In this document: positions 14,411 to 23,078 of the stretch, piece by piece
Numbering within the stretch: the stretch's first letter is position 1
How the letters are laid out: each line of letters starts with the position of its first letter
From: Collinsella aerofaciens
GTDB lineage: Bacteria; Actinomycetota; Coriobacteriia; Coriobacteriales; Coriobacteriaceae
Reading direction: 5' to 3'
DNA length: 40,496 bases
Assembly: GCA_030841765.1 (NCBI GenBank)
Contig: JAUUSS010000005.1
Location: 1-40,496, forward strand
Translations under genes and position numbers: made by a program
The notes under the pieces: model-generated
Databases searched by the model: none
Told to the model about the DNA's origin: nothing
The model's input: only the letters and a program-made list of their open reading frames with translations

Positions 14411-17161
14411 GTGAGCGATTGCAAGAGGGTTTACCGTTTTGGAACCGACGCCCAGGGCACCTGTGTCACTGAGGGCGACAAGTCCATGAACTTCGTGCTT
14501 GGCGGCAAGGGCGCAAACCTTGCCGAGATGAGCCGCATCGGCCTGCCGGTTCCCGGTGGCTTTACCATTACCTGCCAGACTTGCGTCGAGTACTCCGGTG
14601 CCGGCAACGTGTGGCCCGGGGGCGCACTCGATGAGATCGTTGCTGCCGAGGCGGACCTCGAGGCCCGCTGCGGCAAGAAGCTCGGCGACGCCTCCGATCC
14701 GCTGCTCGTGTCGGTTCGCTCGGGCGCTCCGTTCTCCATGCCCGGTATGATGGACACGGTCCTCAACTTGGGCCTCAATGACGATTCCGTCCAGGGCCTC
14801 ATCGCGCAGACGCAGAACCCGCGTTTTGCCTGGGATAGCTACCGCCGCTTTATCCAGATGTTTTCCAATGTCGTCATGGGCGTTGACGCCGACCTGTTCG
14901 AGAACGCCCTGACCCAGGCCCGTCTGGTCGCCGGCGTTCGCGTCGATTCCGAGCTTTCGGCCGAGGACCTGCAGGAACTCGTCGAGACCTTTAAGGGCAT
15001 CTTCTCCGAGAACGTCGATGCCTCCCTGTATCCCGAGCTCGAGGTCGCTGACGGCAAGCCCGTTTTCCCGCACGACCCGGAGCTTCAGCTACGCCTTGCC
15101 ATCCAGGCCGTCTTTGGCAGCTGGATGAACGAGCGTGCCTGCATCTACCGCAAGCAGCATGGCATTTCCGACGACCTCGGCACCGCCGTCAACGTGCAGG
15201 CCATGGCCTTTGGCAACAAGGGCGAGACCTCTGCGACGGGCGTCGCCTTTACGCGTAATCCGGCTGACGGCACCAAGGAGTTCTACGGTGACTTTTTGGT
15301 TAATGCCCAGGGCGAGGACGTCGTCGCCGGTATCCGCAACACCGAGCCCATCGCCGACCTCAAGGCCACCCCGGGCCTCGAGTCTGCAGGTGAGGAGCTC
15401 GAGCGCGTGTTCCTGACGCTCGAGGACCATTACCGCGATATGTGCGATATCGAGTTCACCATCGAGCAGGGCAAGCTCTGGATGCTCCAGACACGCGTGG
15501 GTAAACGCACTGCCATCGCCGCCCTGCGCATCGCCATCGAAATGGTCGAGGAAGGCCTGATCACCCGCGAAGAGGCCGTGAGCCGTATCGATCCCGCGCA
15601 ACTCGACCAGCTCCTGCACCCGCAGTTTGACGCTTCCAAGAGGTACGAGGCGCTGGCCAGCGGTCTGAACGCCAGCCCCGGCGCCGCCGTGGGCGAGGTC
15701 GTGTTCTCGAGCGATGACGCCGTCGCGCGCGCAAACGAGGGTCATAAGGTTATCTTGGTCCGTTGGGAGACCAACCCCGACGACTTGAAGGGCATGGTCG
15801 CCGCCGAGGGCATCCTGACCAGCCACGGTGGCAAGACGAGCCATGCCGCCGTTATCGCCCGCGGTATGGGTACGCCCTGCGTCTGCGGCGTTGAGCGCTT
15901 CCACATCGATGCTGCCGAGAAGGTCGTGCGCATCGAGGGCAGCGACCGCGTGCTGCACGAGGGCGACATCATCTCCATCGACGGCACCCAGGGCATCGTC
16001 GTCGACGGCGCCGTTGATCTGGTTTCGGCTGAGCTCACCGGCGACCTGGACACCATCCTGTCCTGGGCCGACGAGATTCGTCTGGACGAGACCGATGGCC
16101 ACGCCAACCATGTGCGCGTCAACGCCGACAACCCTGAGGATGCCGAGCTCGCACTCGAGTTTGGCGCCGAGGCTATTGGCCTGTGCCGCACCGAGCACAT
16201 GTTCCTGGGCGACCGTAAGAACATCATCCAGAGCTTTATCCTGTCCGACGATGAGGCCGTGAAGCAGCGGGCCCTCGCCGATCTGCTCAAGGTTCAGACG
16301 GAGGACTTCCTGGCCATGTTCAAGACCATGTCCGGTCGCGATGTGGTCGTTCGTCTGCTCGATCCGCCGCTTCATGAGTTCTTGGATAATCCTCGCGAGC
16401 TCGAGGTTGCCATCACCAAGAAGGAGGCCGCTGGCGCCAGCGAGGAAGAGCTTGCCGCCCTGCGTGCCCGCCTGCGTCGCATCGACGGCATGGTCGAGTC
16501 CAACCCGATGCTCGGCCTGCGCGGCGTGCGCCTATCCGTCGTCTTTAGCGATCTGCCGCTCATGCAGGTTCGCGCCGTCGCCACGGCTGCTGCCTGCCTT
16601 ATCAAGGAGGGCGTCGACCCGCGTCCCGAGATCATGGTTCCGCTCGTCTCCATCACGGCCGAGCACGTCCAGACCCGCGAGGTCATCGAGCGCGTGATCG
16701 CCGAGGTTTCCGTCGAAGAAGGCGTCGAGCTCAATATTCCCGTGGGCACGATGCTCGAGCTGCCGCGCGCCTGCATGGTCGCTGACGAGATCGCCCACCA
16801 TGCCGACTTCTTCTGCTTTGGCACCAACGACCTCACCCAGACGACCTTCGGTTTCTCGCGTGACGACGCCGAGGCTAAGTTCATCCCGCTGTACATGCAT
16901 AAGAAGATTCTGAAGGACAACCCCTTCGAGACCATCGATACGGCAGTACTCGAGCTGGTACGCATGGCCGTCGAGAAGGGCCGTGCCACCAACCCCGACA
17001 TGCACTTTGGCGTGTGCGGCGAGCACGGCGGCGACCCCAAGTCCATCAAGGGCCTGTTTAACGTGGCCGACGTGGACTACGTGTCCTGCTCGCCCTACCG
17101 CGTGCCCCTCGCGCGCTTGGCTGCCGCCCAGGCCAAGCTCGAGGCCAAGCGTCCCGCCTAA
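14411..17161 (+). CDS. ppdK: Pyruvate, phosphate dikinase
   Basis: Interconverts PEP + AMP + PPi and pyruvate + ATP + Pi; in anaerobes it serves PPi-linked glycolysis or gluconeogenesis. 916 residues, full length. The N-terminal ATP-grasp domain starts with GGKGANLAEMSRIGLPVPGG. The swivelling His domain has GGKTSHAAVIARGMGTPCV with catalytic His478 and the regulatory Thr476. The C-terminal PEP-binding barrel has GLCRTEHMFL, FGTNDLTQTTFGFSRDD and catalytic Cys in GVCGEHGG. Start is GTG 14411 after GGAAGGGGAAG; an in-frame GTG at 14390 would add seven residues that include the ribosome site. Its regulator is encoded just upstream. Confidence 0.97.
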   Translation: MSDCKRVYRFGTDAQGTCVTEGDKSMNFVLGGKGANLAEMSRIGLPVPGGFTITCQTCVEYSGAGNVWPGGALDEIVAAEADLEARCGKKLGDASDPLLVSVRSGAPFSMPGMMDTVLNLGLNDDSVQGLIAQTQNPRFAWDSYRRFIQMFSNVVMGVDADLFENALTQARLVAGVRVDSELSAEDLQELVETFKGIFSENVDASLYPELEVADGKPVFPHDPELQLRLAIQAVFGSWMNERACIYRKQHGISDDLGTAVNVQAMAFGNKGETSATGVAFTRNPADGTKEFYGDFLVNAQGEDVVAGIRNTEPIADLKATPGLESAGEELERVFLTLEDHYRDMCDIEFTIEQGKLWMLQTRVGKRTAIAALRIAIEMVEEGLITREEAVSRIDPAQLDQLLHPQFDASKRYEALASGLNASPGAAVGEVVFSSDDAVARANEGHKVILVRWETNPDDLKGMVAAEGILTSHGGKTSHAAVIARGMGTPCVCGVERFHIDAAEKVVRIEGSDRVLHEGDIISIDGTQGIVVDGAVDLVSAELTGDLDTILSWADEIRLDETDGHANHVRVNADNPEDAELALEFGAEAIGLCRTEHMFLGDRKNIIQSFILSDDEAVKQRALADLLKVQTEDFLAMFKTMSGRDVVVRLLDPPLHEFLDNPRELEVAITKKEAAGASEEELAALRARLRRIDGMVESNPMLGLRGVRLSVVFSDLPLMQVRAVATAAACLIKEGVDPRPEIMVPLVSITAEHVQTREVIERVIAEVSVEEGVELNIPVGTMLELPRACMVADEIAHHADFFCFGTNDLTQTTFGFSRDDAEAKFIPLYMHKKILKDNPFETIDTAVLELVRMAVEKGRATNPDMHFGVCGEHGGDPKSIKGLFNVADVDYVSCSPYRVPLARLAAAQAKLEAKRPA

Positions 17162-17201
17162 CGTTTTGGGCGTAGACGCCTAGTGTAGCCCCCCCTTCAT
17201 G

Positions 17202-17229
17202 CCGCCCGTCTCATTTGTGAGACGGGCGG
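17202..17229 (+). terminator. Terminator hairpin after ppdK
   Basis: A perfect 12-bp stem: CCGCCCGTCTCA (17202-17213), loop TTTG, TGAGACGGGCGG (17218-17229). A weak U-tract (TTATCATG) follows, with TTTTGTCTTTTT some 15 nt further on. Confidence 0.7.
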
Positions 17230-17275
17230 TTATCATGTGCGGGTTTTGTCTTTTTGTCTGCGTAAAAAATTGTTC

Positions 17276-17303
17276 TTGCAGCAGAAACCCGCGCGTGTAT
17301 ACT
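17276..17303 (+). promoter_or_regulatory. Promoter of rplS
   Basis: TTGCAG (17276-17281), 16-nt spacer, TATACT (17298-17303). Expected start near 17310, giving a ~63-nt leader that contains the hairpin at 17325-17348. Confidence 0.7.
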
Positions 17304-17324
17304 CGAATACGTTTGTTCAACTAC

Positions 17325-17348
17325 GTGCCGGCCATGGTGGTACGGCAC
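17325..17348 (+). promoter_or_regulatory. Candidate L19 leader hairpin
   Basis: GTGCCG (17325-17330) pairs with CGGCAC (17343-17348) around a 12-nt loop, between the rplS promoter and its ribosome site. Leader elements that autoregulate L19 are known in other phyla; equivalence here is an inference from position only. Confidence 0.35.
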
Positions 17349-17372
17349 CTCTAGAAGAGTAAGGAATTGCAC

Positions 17373-17714
17373 ATGGATTACATCCGCGCAATCGAGCGTC
17401 AGCAGATCCGCGAGGACATTCCTCAGGTTCGCGTCGCCGACAACGTCAAGGTTCACTACCGCATTAAGGAAGGCGACCGCGAGCGCATCCAGGTCTTCCA
17501 GGGCGACGTCATCCGCATGGCCGGCGCCGGTGCCCGCGAGACCTTCACTGTCCGCAAGATGTCCTTCGGTGTCGGTGTTGAGCGTACCTTCCCGCTTCAC
17601 AGCCCCAAGATCGCCAAGCTCGAGGTCGTTCGTCATGGTCGCGTCCGTCGCGCCAAGCTGTACTACCTCCGCGACAAGGTGGGCAAGGCTGCTCGCATCC
17701 CCGAGAAGCGCTAA
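17373..17714 (+). CDS. rplS: 50S ribosomal protein L19
   Basis: L19, 113 residues, at the 30S-50S interface. Conserved segments: RVADNVKVHYRIKEGDRERI, QVFQGDVIRMAGAG, SFGVGVERTFPLHSPKI and the C-terminal RVRRAKLYYLRDKVGKAARI. ATG 17373 with AAGGA 7 nt upstream; a TTG two codons earlier is less likely. It stands alone with its own promoter, between ppdK and rnhB, not between trmD and lepB as in many genomes. Confidence 0.97.
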   Translation: MDYIRAIERQQIREDIPQVRVADNVKVHYRIKEGDRERIQVFQGDVIRMAGAGARETFTVRKMSFGVGVERTFPLHSPKIAKLEVVRHGRVRRAKLYYLRDKVGKAARIPEKR

Positions 17715-17748
17715 GAAGATCGCAGCGTCTGTCCACTCGTTTGGACAC

Positions 17749-17778
17749 AAGGGTCACCTTCGGGTGGCCCTTCTTTTT
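17749..17778 (+). terminator. Intrinsic terminator after rplS
   Basis: AAGGGTCACC (17749-17758), UUCG tetraloop, GGTGGCCCTT (17763-17772), then CTTTTT. A strong canonical terminator. Only 30 nt separate it from the rnhB start. Confidence 0.9.
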
Positions 17779-17807
17779 ATCTGATTTGCATGCAAGGAGG
17801 GCCTGGT

Positions 17808-18596
17808 ATGGCCAACATGACGAGCTCGGTTTCGGCATCGCAGGTTGCCGGTGAGCTGGCGAGCGCCACGTTTGAGGAGATTCCCGCCCTCGTGGAGCAT
17901 TATCGCGAGGACCCGCGCCAGCAGGTGATCAAGGCTTGCGAACGCGCCCTCAAACGCCATGCCAAAGAGCTTGCCGAGCGCGAGCGCGTCAATGACATGT
18001 ACGAGCTTATGCATGAGCTTGGCGGCGATGGAGTGGTCGTTGGTGTCGACGAGGTGGGTCGCGGATCGGTGGCCGGTCCTTTGACGGTATGCGCTGTCTG
18101 CCTTCCTATGGAGCCGCGCGTCTGGGGCATCAACGATTCCAAAAAGCTCACGCCGGCGCGCCGCGAGTTGCTCTCAGTGAAGATTGCCGAGGTGGCGACG
18201 GCGATCGGTTTTTGCCATATCGCGCCTAAGGATATCGATGAGATGGGCATGGCCCGTGCTATCCGTACCGCCGTTGTGGGCGCCGTGGCCGATACGGGGC
18301 TCGAGCCCGATTGCGTGCTTATGGATGGCAACCCCTTGGGCGCCGTTCCTAACGAGCGCGATGTGGTTAAGGGCGATGCCAAGATCGCCTGCATCGCCGC
18401 GGCGTCCATCATGGCCAAGGTCACGCGTGACGAGATGATGGTCGAGTACGACGCCGAGTATCCCGAGTACCATCTGGCCGAGTCGAAGGGCTATGCGAGC
18501 CCCGAGCACATCGAGGCCATTCGCAAACATGGACTTTGTCCGCTGCACCGCGTGAGCTTTTGCGGAAACTTTCTGCAGACTGAGCGCCTTTTCTAG
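17808..18596 (+). CDS. rnhB: Ribonuclease HII
   Basis: Cleaves RNA in RNA-DNA hybrids and at misincorporated ribonucleotides. 262 residues from ATG 17808, preceded by AAGGAGGG; an ATG at 17790 contains the ribosome site and is unlikely. The catalytic core starts at ~residue 75 with GVDEVGRGSVAGPL. Further acidic sites are in LMDGNPL and KGDAKIACIAAASIMAKVTRD. The ~70-residue N-terminal region before the core resembles the extension seen in other Gram-positive RNase HII proteins. It follows the rplS terminator closely with no room for a separate promoter. Confidence 0.95.
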   Translation: MANMTSSVSASQVAGELASATFEEIPALVEHYREDPRQQVIKACERALKRHAKELAERERVNDMYELMHELGGDGVVVGVDEVGRGSVAGPLTVCAVCLPMEPRVWGINDSKKLTPARRELLSVKIAEVATAIGFCHIAPKDIDEMGMARAIRTAVVGAVADTGLEPDCVLMDGNPLGAVPNERDVVKGDAKIACIAAASIMAKVTRDEMMVEYDAEYPEYHLAESKGYASPEHIEAIRKHGLCPLHRVSFCGNFLQTERLF

Positions 18597-18645
18597 GCCA
18601 ATTGTGGAGACATGGACCTCTGGGGTTTTATAAACCTGCTGGTAG

Positions 18646-18687
18646 CGGGCCGTATGCAACACCATTGTTGCGTACGGCCCGTTTTTT
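18646..18687 (+). terminator. Intrinsic terminator after rnhB
   Basis: A 16-bp stem (one G-U) with loop CCAT: left arm 18646-18661 begins CGGGCCGTA, right arm 18666-18681 ends ACGGCCCG. TTTTTT follows at 18682-18687. It marks the end of the rplS-rnhB unit. Confidence 0.95.
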
Positions 18688-18785
18688 GACGGCATTTGGT
18701 CAGCTTTTGGTTTGCTTCCGGTACTTACCCGCATGAAAGGTGCCCTCATCATCGGGGCAATGCAGTGTGCGGGAAAGGAGACCCC

Positions 18786-19271
18786 ATGAGTGCCGCAAGC
18801 AAAAAGAGCAAGACGCAGCAGCTCAAGGAGCGTTGGGAAAACGGCGAGCTCGACTCCGGGGCGATGACGCCCGAGTTTATCAAGGGACTCAGTCCCCGCG
18901 AGCTAGGCATGCTGGGCGAGCTGATCACCATCGACTACTTTAACGAGCGCGGCTACACCTTGCTGGAGCAGGGCTATCGTTGCACCGAGGGCGAGGCCGA
19001 TCTGGTGCTGCTCGATGAGCTCGACGATGTCGTGGTGATGGCCGAGGTCAAGACGAGACGCGTCGCCCTGGATTGCACCACGCGGGTCTTTCCCGAGGAG
19101 GCCGTGGACGCCCAAAAGCAACGCCGCTACCGCCGCATCGCAAGCTGCTATCTCATGGAGCATTATCCGCTCAAGGCGATTCGCTTCGATGCTGTGGGTG
19201 TCACCATCCGCGGCGGGCATATCGCCGAGATCGAGCACCAGTACAACGCGTTCGATTGGCAGGTGTCGTGA
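18786..19271 (+). CDS. yraN: UPF0102 (YraN) family nuclease-like protein
   Basis: 161 residues. Restriction-endonuclease-like fold of the YraN family: GELITIDYFNERGYTLLEQGY, then the metal-site pattern GEADLVLLDELDD and VVMAEVKTRR (D...ExK). An N-terminal ~40-residue extension (Lys/Gln-rich) precedes the core. ATG 18786 follows GGAAAGGAG. It overlaps comM by 1 nt (TGATG). The yraN-comM-dprA order after rnhB is conserved in many bacteria and suggests DNA processing or recombination. Exact substrate unknown. Confidence 0.9.
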   Translation: MSAASKKSKTQQLKERWENGELDSGAMTPEFIKGLSPRELGMLGELITIDYFNERGYTLLEQGYRCTEGEADLVLLDELDDVVVMAEVKTRRVALDCTTRVFPEEAVDAQKQRRYRRIASCYLMEHYPLKAIRFDAVGVTIRGGHIAEIEHQYNAFDWQVS

Positions 19272-20794
19272 TGGCGTTCGAGACGTTTGCCGTTCACGCG
19301 GCCTGCATCCGCGGCGTCGAGGCGATTCACGTCACGGTCGAGGTCTCGCTTGCCGGTGGCGTTCCGGGCATCCAGATGCTCGGCATTCCGAGTATGGAGG
19401 TGATGGAGTCACGCGGTCGTATTCGCTGCGCGATGCGCTCCGCCGGGTTCGAGATCCCGCGCTCGGGCATTACCGTTAACCTGGCACCCGGCGATATCCG
19501 CAAGACCGGTAGCGGCTTTGACCTGCCCATCGCCATCGCGGTTCTAGCGGCCGATGAGCAGATTCCCCGTGACAACCTCGATCGCTGCCTTATCGCAGGT
19601 GAGCTTGGTCTGGACGGTACGGTGCTTCCCGTCAAGGGCGAGGTGGCGTTTCAGCTATTGGCTCGCGACATGGGGCTGTCTTTTATCGCCGGCAGGTCCG
19701 ACCAGCATGTGCCACTCGCGGGCGTAGATTGCGGCTTTATCGACCATCTGTCTCAGCTTGCTCACGGCATGGGCGATGCCGCACGGCACTACTTGGATTC
19801 CGAGGGTGTCGAGGTGACCTTTGAGCCCGAGCTCGACTATGCAGACGTGCTGGGGCAGGAAGTCGCTAAACGCGGCATGGCGCTTGCGGCGGCAGGAGAA
19901 CTCGGCTTGCTCATGATCGGGTCTCCGGGATCGGGCAAGACGATGCTCGCACGCCGTATGACCGGCATCCTGCCCGAGCTTTCCGTTGAGGATCAGCAGG
20001 AGGCACTGTGCATCCATTCGGTTTTGGGTGAGAACATTGATGGCTTGTTGGCGGGGCACCGCCCCTTCCGCAGTCCCCACCACAGTATTTCGACCGCAGG
20101 CCTTATCGGCGGCGGGCGCCCGGTGCACCCGGGTGAGATCAGCCTTGCTCATGGCGGCGTGCTCTTTTTGGACGAGCTTGCCGAGTTTCCCACTGGCGTG
20201 CTGCAGACGCTGCGTCAGCCCATCGAGCGCGGCTACGTGAGGATCGTACGCGTCGACGGGGCTTTTACCTTCCCGTCGCGCTTTCAGCTGCTGGCTGCGA
20301 GCAATCCCTGCCCCTGCGGCTTTTTGGGCGATCGCGAGGTGCCGTGTCGCTGCTCGGCGGCGATGGTCGAGCGCTATCGGTCTAAACTGCGCGGTCCTTT
20401 GGCCGACCGTATCGACATGATGATCGATGTGACCCGTCCCGACCCTCAAGTGATTATCGAGGGTGCGGAGGGCATGTCGTCGGCCGAGTTACGTGACTAC
20501 GTTGTGCGCGGTCGCGCCTTTCGCGCTTGGCGCGAATCCCGCATGGACGATGCGGATGCCGAGGCCGAGGATGACGAGACTCGGTCCATTGACGGCGTCG
20601 TTTCGACCTTTGAGCTCGATGATGCGGCGGAGAAGTGTGTGCTCGGCCTGTCGAAGCGCACGCATCTCACAGGGCGTGGCATCGTGCGCCTTGTTCGCAT
20701 TGCGCGCACGATCGCAGATGTCGCCGAGAGCGAGCAGGTGACGCAGGACCACGTGCTCGAGGCGGCGATGTACCAGGGAAGGAGGGACCAATGA
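19271..20794 (+). CDS. comM: ComM/YifB family Mg-chelatase-like AAA+ ATPase
   Basis: 507 residues. An N-terminal Lon-protease-like fold (VPGIQMLGIPSMEVMESRGR, VNLAPGDIRKTGSGFDLPIA) is followed by the AAA+ module with Walker A GSPGSGKTM (~residue 218), Walker B VLFLDELAEF and sensor LLAASNPCPCG. The two Cys-rich positions CPCGFLGD and CRCS are family-typical. ComM is a hexameric helicase that promotes branch migration in natural transformation. ATG 19271 overlaps the yraN stop; the frame stays open further upstream, but that part lies inside yraN. dprA overlaps its end by 4 nt. Confidence 0.94.
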   Translation: MAFETFAVHAACIRGVEAIHVTVEVSLAGGVPGIQMLGIPSMEVMESRGRIRCAMRSAGFEIPRSGITVNLAPGDIRKTGSGFDLPIAIAVLAADEQIPRDNLDRCLIAGELGLDGTVLPVKGEVAFQLLARDMGLSFIAGRSDQHVPLAGVDCGFIDHLSQLAHGMGDAARHYLDSEGVEVTFEPELDYADVLGQEVAKRGMALAAAGELGLLMIGSPGSGKTMLARRMTGILPELSVEDQQEALCIHSVLGENIDGLLAGHRPFRSPHHSISTAGLIGGGRPVHPGEISLAHGGVLFLDELAEFPTGVLQTLRQPIERGYVRIVRVDGAFTFPSRFQLLAASNPCPCGFLGDREVPCRCSAAMVERYRSKLRGPLADRIDMMIDVTRPDPQVIIEGAEGMSSAELRDYVVRGRAFRAWRESRMDDADAEAEDDETRSIDGVVSTFELDDAAEKCVLGLSKRTHLTGRGIVRLVRIARTIADVAESEQVTQDHVLEAAMYQGRRDQ

Positions 20795-21726
20795 TGGCTG
20801 AGGGGACCTTCGAGCTGCATCCAGGTGACGCGTTGTATCCCGAGACCGTTTTGGAGCTTTCTGATGTACCTCAGACGCTCTATGTGCGCGGCAACCCCGA
20901 GGCGCTTTCGACGCCCGCGCTCTCCATCATCGGTGCGCGAAAGGCCTCGCCGTATGGTCTTGCCGTGGCAGAGCTTGCGGCGAAGGTGGCGGTTGAGGCG
21001 GGAGTGACGGTAGTTTCGGGCGGTGCGGTCGGTTGTGACCAGGCCTCGGGTTGGGCTGCGGTCAACGCCGGCGGCAAACACGTCGTGGTGCTGGGGACGG
21101 GCGCCGACGTGGTCTACCCGCGTTCGAGCGCGGGGCTTATTACGCGCACGCTCGATACGGGCGGCGCGGTCGTGTCGATCTCTCCGTGGGGCATGGGTCC
21201 GCGCAAGTTTGCCTTTCCGCGTCGCAATCGCGTGATCGCGGCCCTGTCGCAAGCCCTCTTTGTATCCGAGGCGGGTATGCCTTCCGGGACGTTTTCTACA
21301 GCCGAGGCTGCTATGGATTTGGGGCGCGAACTTCTTGCCGTGCCGGGGTCGATCCTATCGCCCGAGTCGCGTGGCACGAATTACCTCATTGCGAACGGTG
21401 CCTGCTGCATTGTCGACGAGGAGTCCATCGAGATGGCTATCTCTCGCATATACGGCACCCTGCGCTACTCGCGCCCCGATGCTCCCGGCATTGCCGACCT
21501 GAATCCAACACAGCAGACCGTGATACATGCGCTCATCGCCTCTCCGCTCAAGGTCGACGACATCGCGGCGCTCGTCTCACTCGATGCTGTCGGCGTACTC
21601 AAACTCTTGGGTTCGCTTGAACTCGAGGGCCTTATCGAGCGCATGATGGATGGAAGGTATGCGCCCTCCAAGTTTGCCCTTCACGCCCAGACGCCCTTCG
21701 GTCACAATGGAAAACGTGTCAATTAG
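20791..21726 (+). CDS. dprA: DNA-processing protein DprA/Smf
   Basis: Loads RecA on incoming single-stranded DNA. 311 residues. The Rossmann-like core has SIIGARKASPYGLAVAE, VVSGGAVGCDQASGWAAV, VVVLGTGADVVYPRSS and FPRRNRVIAALSQALFVSEA. The C-terminal winged-helix domain (~245-300) is present: LNPTQQTVIHALIASPLKVD and LLGSLELEGLIERMMDGRY. The usual N-terminal SAM-like domain is missing or very short. ATG 20791 overlaps the comM stop (ATGA), with GGAAGGAGGG upstream; ATG 20794 is equally possible. Coupled to comM, so the two competence-type genes are co-expressed. Confidence 0.93.
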   Translation: MMAEGTFELHPGDALYPETVLELSDVPQTLYVRGNPEALSTPALSIIGARKASPYGLAVAELAAKVAVEAGVTVVSGGAVGCDQASGWAAVNAGGKHVVVLGTGADVVYPRSSAGLITRTLDTGGAVVSISPWGMGPRKFAFPRRNRVIAALSQALFVSEAGMPSGTFSTAEAAMDLGRELLAVPGSILSPESRGTNYLIANGACCIVDEESIEMAISRIYGTLRYSRPDAPGIADLNPTQQTVIHALIASPLKVDDIAALVSLDAVGVLKLLGSLELEGLIERMMDGRYAPSKFALHAQTPFGHNGKRVN

Positions 21727-21740
21727 AAAGGTGTTTGCAG

Positions 21741-23078
21741 ATGCAGTTCGATCAGGTGACGGTTATCGGTGGCGGTCTGGCGGGTTCGGAATGCGCGATC
21801 CAGCTGGCAGACCGCGGGTTTGCCGTAAAGCTGTGCGAGATGCGCCCCCAGGTGAGCTCCCCGGCTCACCATACCGATCACCTGGCAGAGCTCGTCTGCT
21901 CCAATTCGTTTAAGTCGACCCGTCCGGATTCCGCGGCTGGTTTGCTGAAGGCCGAGCTTGAGCGCATGGGTTCAGTCCTGCTCGACTGCGCCCATCGCGC
22001 TGCTGTTCCCGCTGGTGGCGCCCTGGCGGTCGACCGTGTTACATTCTCCGAGCTCGTCGAGGCTGAGGTTGCCGCCCGCCCCAATATCGAGGTCGTTCAC
22101 GGCGAGGTCACCCAGATCCCCGAGGGCCACGTGGTCATTGCCGCGGGCCCGCTGTGTTCACCGGCGCTGAGCGAAGAGGTCATGAAGCTCGTCGGTGGCG
22201 ACGCCCTTGCGTTCTTCGATGCCGCGGCGCCGATCGTCGATGCCTCCACGCTCGATATGGACGTGCTGTTTTCGCAGTCGCGCTACGAGGAGCAGGGGAG
22301 CGGCGACTATCTCAACGCTCCGCTCAACAAGGAGGAGTACGAGGCCTTTATCGAGGCGCTCACCACGGCCGACCGCGTGGTGCTCAAGGACTTTGAGGGC
22401 GGCGATCTGTTCCAGGCCTGCCAGCCTGCCGAGGAGGTTGCGCGCACCGGCAAGGACGCCATTCGCTTTGGCGCCATGAAGCCCGTCGGCCTCACCGACC
22501 CGCGTACCGGACGTCGCCCTTGGGCGGCGATTCAGCTGCGTGCCGAGAACAAGGAGAAGACCGCCTATAACCTGGTGGGCTTCCAGACCAACCTGACCTT
22601 TGGCGAGCAGAAGCGCGTCTTCCATATGGTGCCGGGCCTGGAGAACGCTGAGTTCTTCCGCTACGGTGTCATGCACCGCAATACCTTTGTCGACGCCCCG
22701 CACGTGCTCGATGGCACCTTTGCCGTGCCCGGTACCGGCGTGCGCCTGGCCGGTCAGATCACCGGCACCGAGGGGTACATGGAAGCCGTGGCGACCGGTC
22801 TGCTCGCGGCGCTCAACACCTATGCAGAGGCTATCGGCGCCGATTCCGTCGAGTTGCCCCGCGTGGGCGCCCTGGGTGCGCTCGTGGGCTATGCGACCGA
22901 TCCTGCCACCGTGGGCTATCAGCCTATGCATGTCAACTTTGGCCTGGTGCCGCCACTCGAGGATGGTAAGCGCCGCAGCAAGCGCGACCGCTATCAGGCC
23001 TATGCGGACCGTGCGCTCGAGGCCCTCGATGCCTACTTGGCCACGCGTTCCGACTTGTTTGGAGGCGACCGGTCATAG
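21741..23078 (+). CDS. trmFO: Folate-dependent tRNA (uracil-54) methyltransferase TrmFO
   Basis: FAD enzyme that uses methylene-tetrahydrofolate to make ribothymidine 54 in the T-loop. 445 residues. The FAD-binding VIGGGLAGSECAIQLADRG is at the N-terminus. LVCSNSFKSTRPDSAAGLLK contains the conserved Cys. C-terminal NFGLVPPLEDGKRRSKRDRY is family-typical. ATG 21741 is preceded by AAAGGTG. The stop codon TAG 23076-23078 overlaps the apparent ATA start of xerC. Dinucleotide-fold GidA relatives are longer and lack this C-terminus. Confidence 0.96.
   Translation: MQFDQVTVIGGGLAGSECAIQLADRGFAVKLCEMRPQVSSPAHHTDHLAELVCSNSFKSTRPDSAAGLLKAELERMGSVLLDCAHRAAVPAGGALAVDRVTFSELVEAEVAARPNIEVVHGEVTQIPEGHVVIAAGPLCSPALSEEVMKLVGGDALAFFDAAAPIVDASTLDMDVLFSQSRYEEQGSGDYLNAPLNKEEYEAFIEALTTADRVVLKDFEGGDLFQACQPAEEVARTGKDAIRFGAMKPVGLTDPRTGRRPWAAIQLRAENKEKTAYNLVGFQTNLTFGEQKRVFHMVPGLENAEFFRYGVMHRNTFVDAPHVLDGTFAVPGTGVRLAGQITGTEGYMEAVATGLLAALNTYAEAIGADSVELPRVGALGALVGYATDPATVGYQPMHVNFGLVPPLEDGKRRSKRDRYQAYADRALEALDAYLATRSDLFGGDRS

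Noticed and set aside
19073..19270. N-terminal extension of comM into yraN
   Set aside because: The frame is open, but it lies within yraN and has no family similarity; ATG 19271 gives the normal ComM start.
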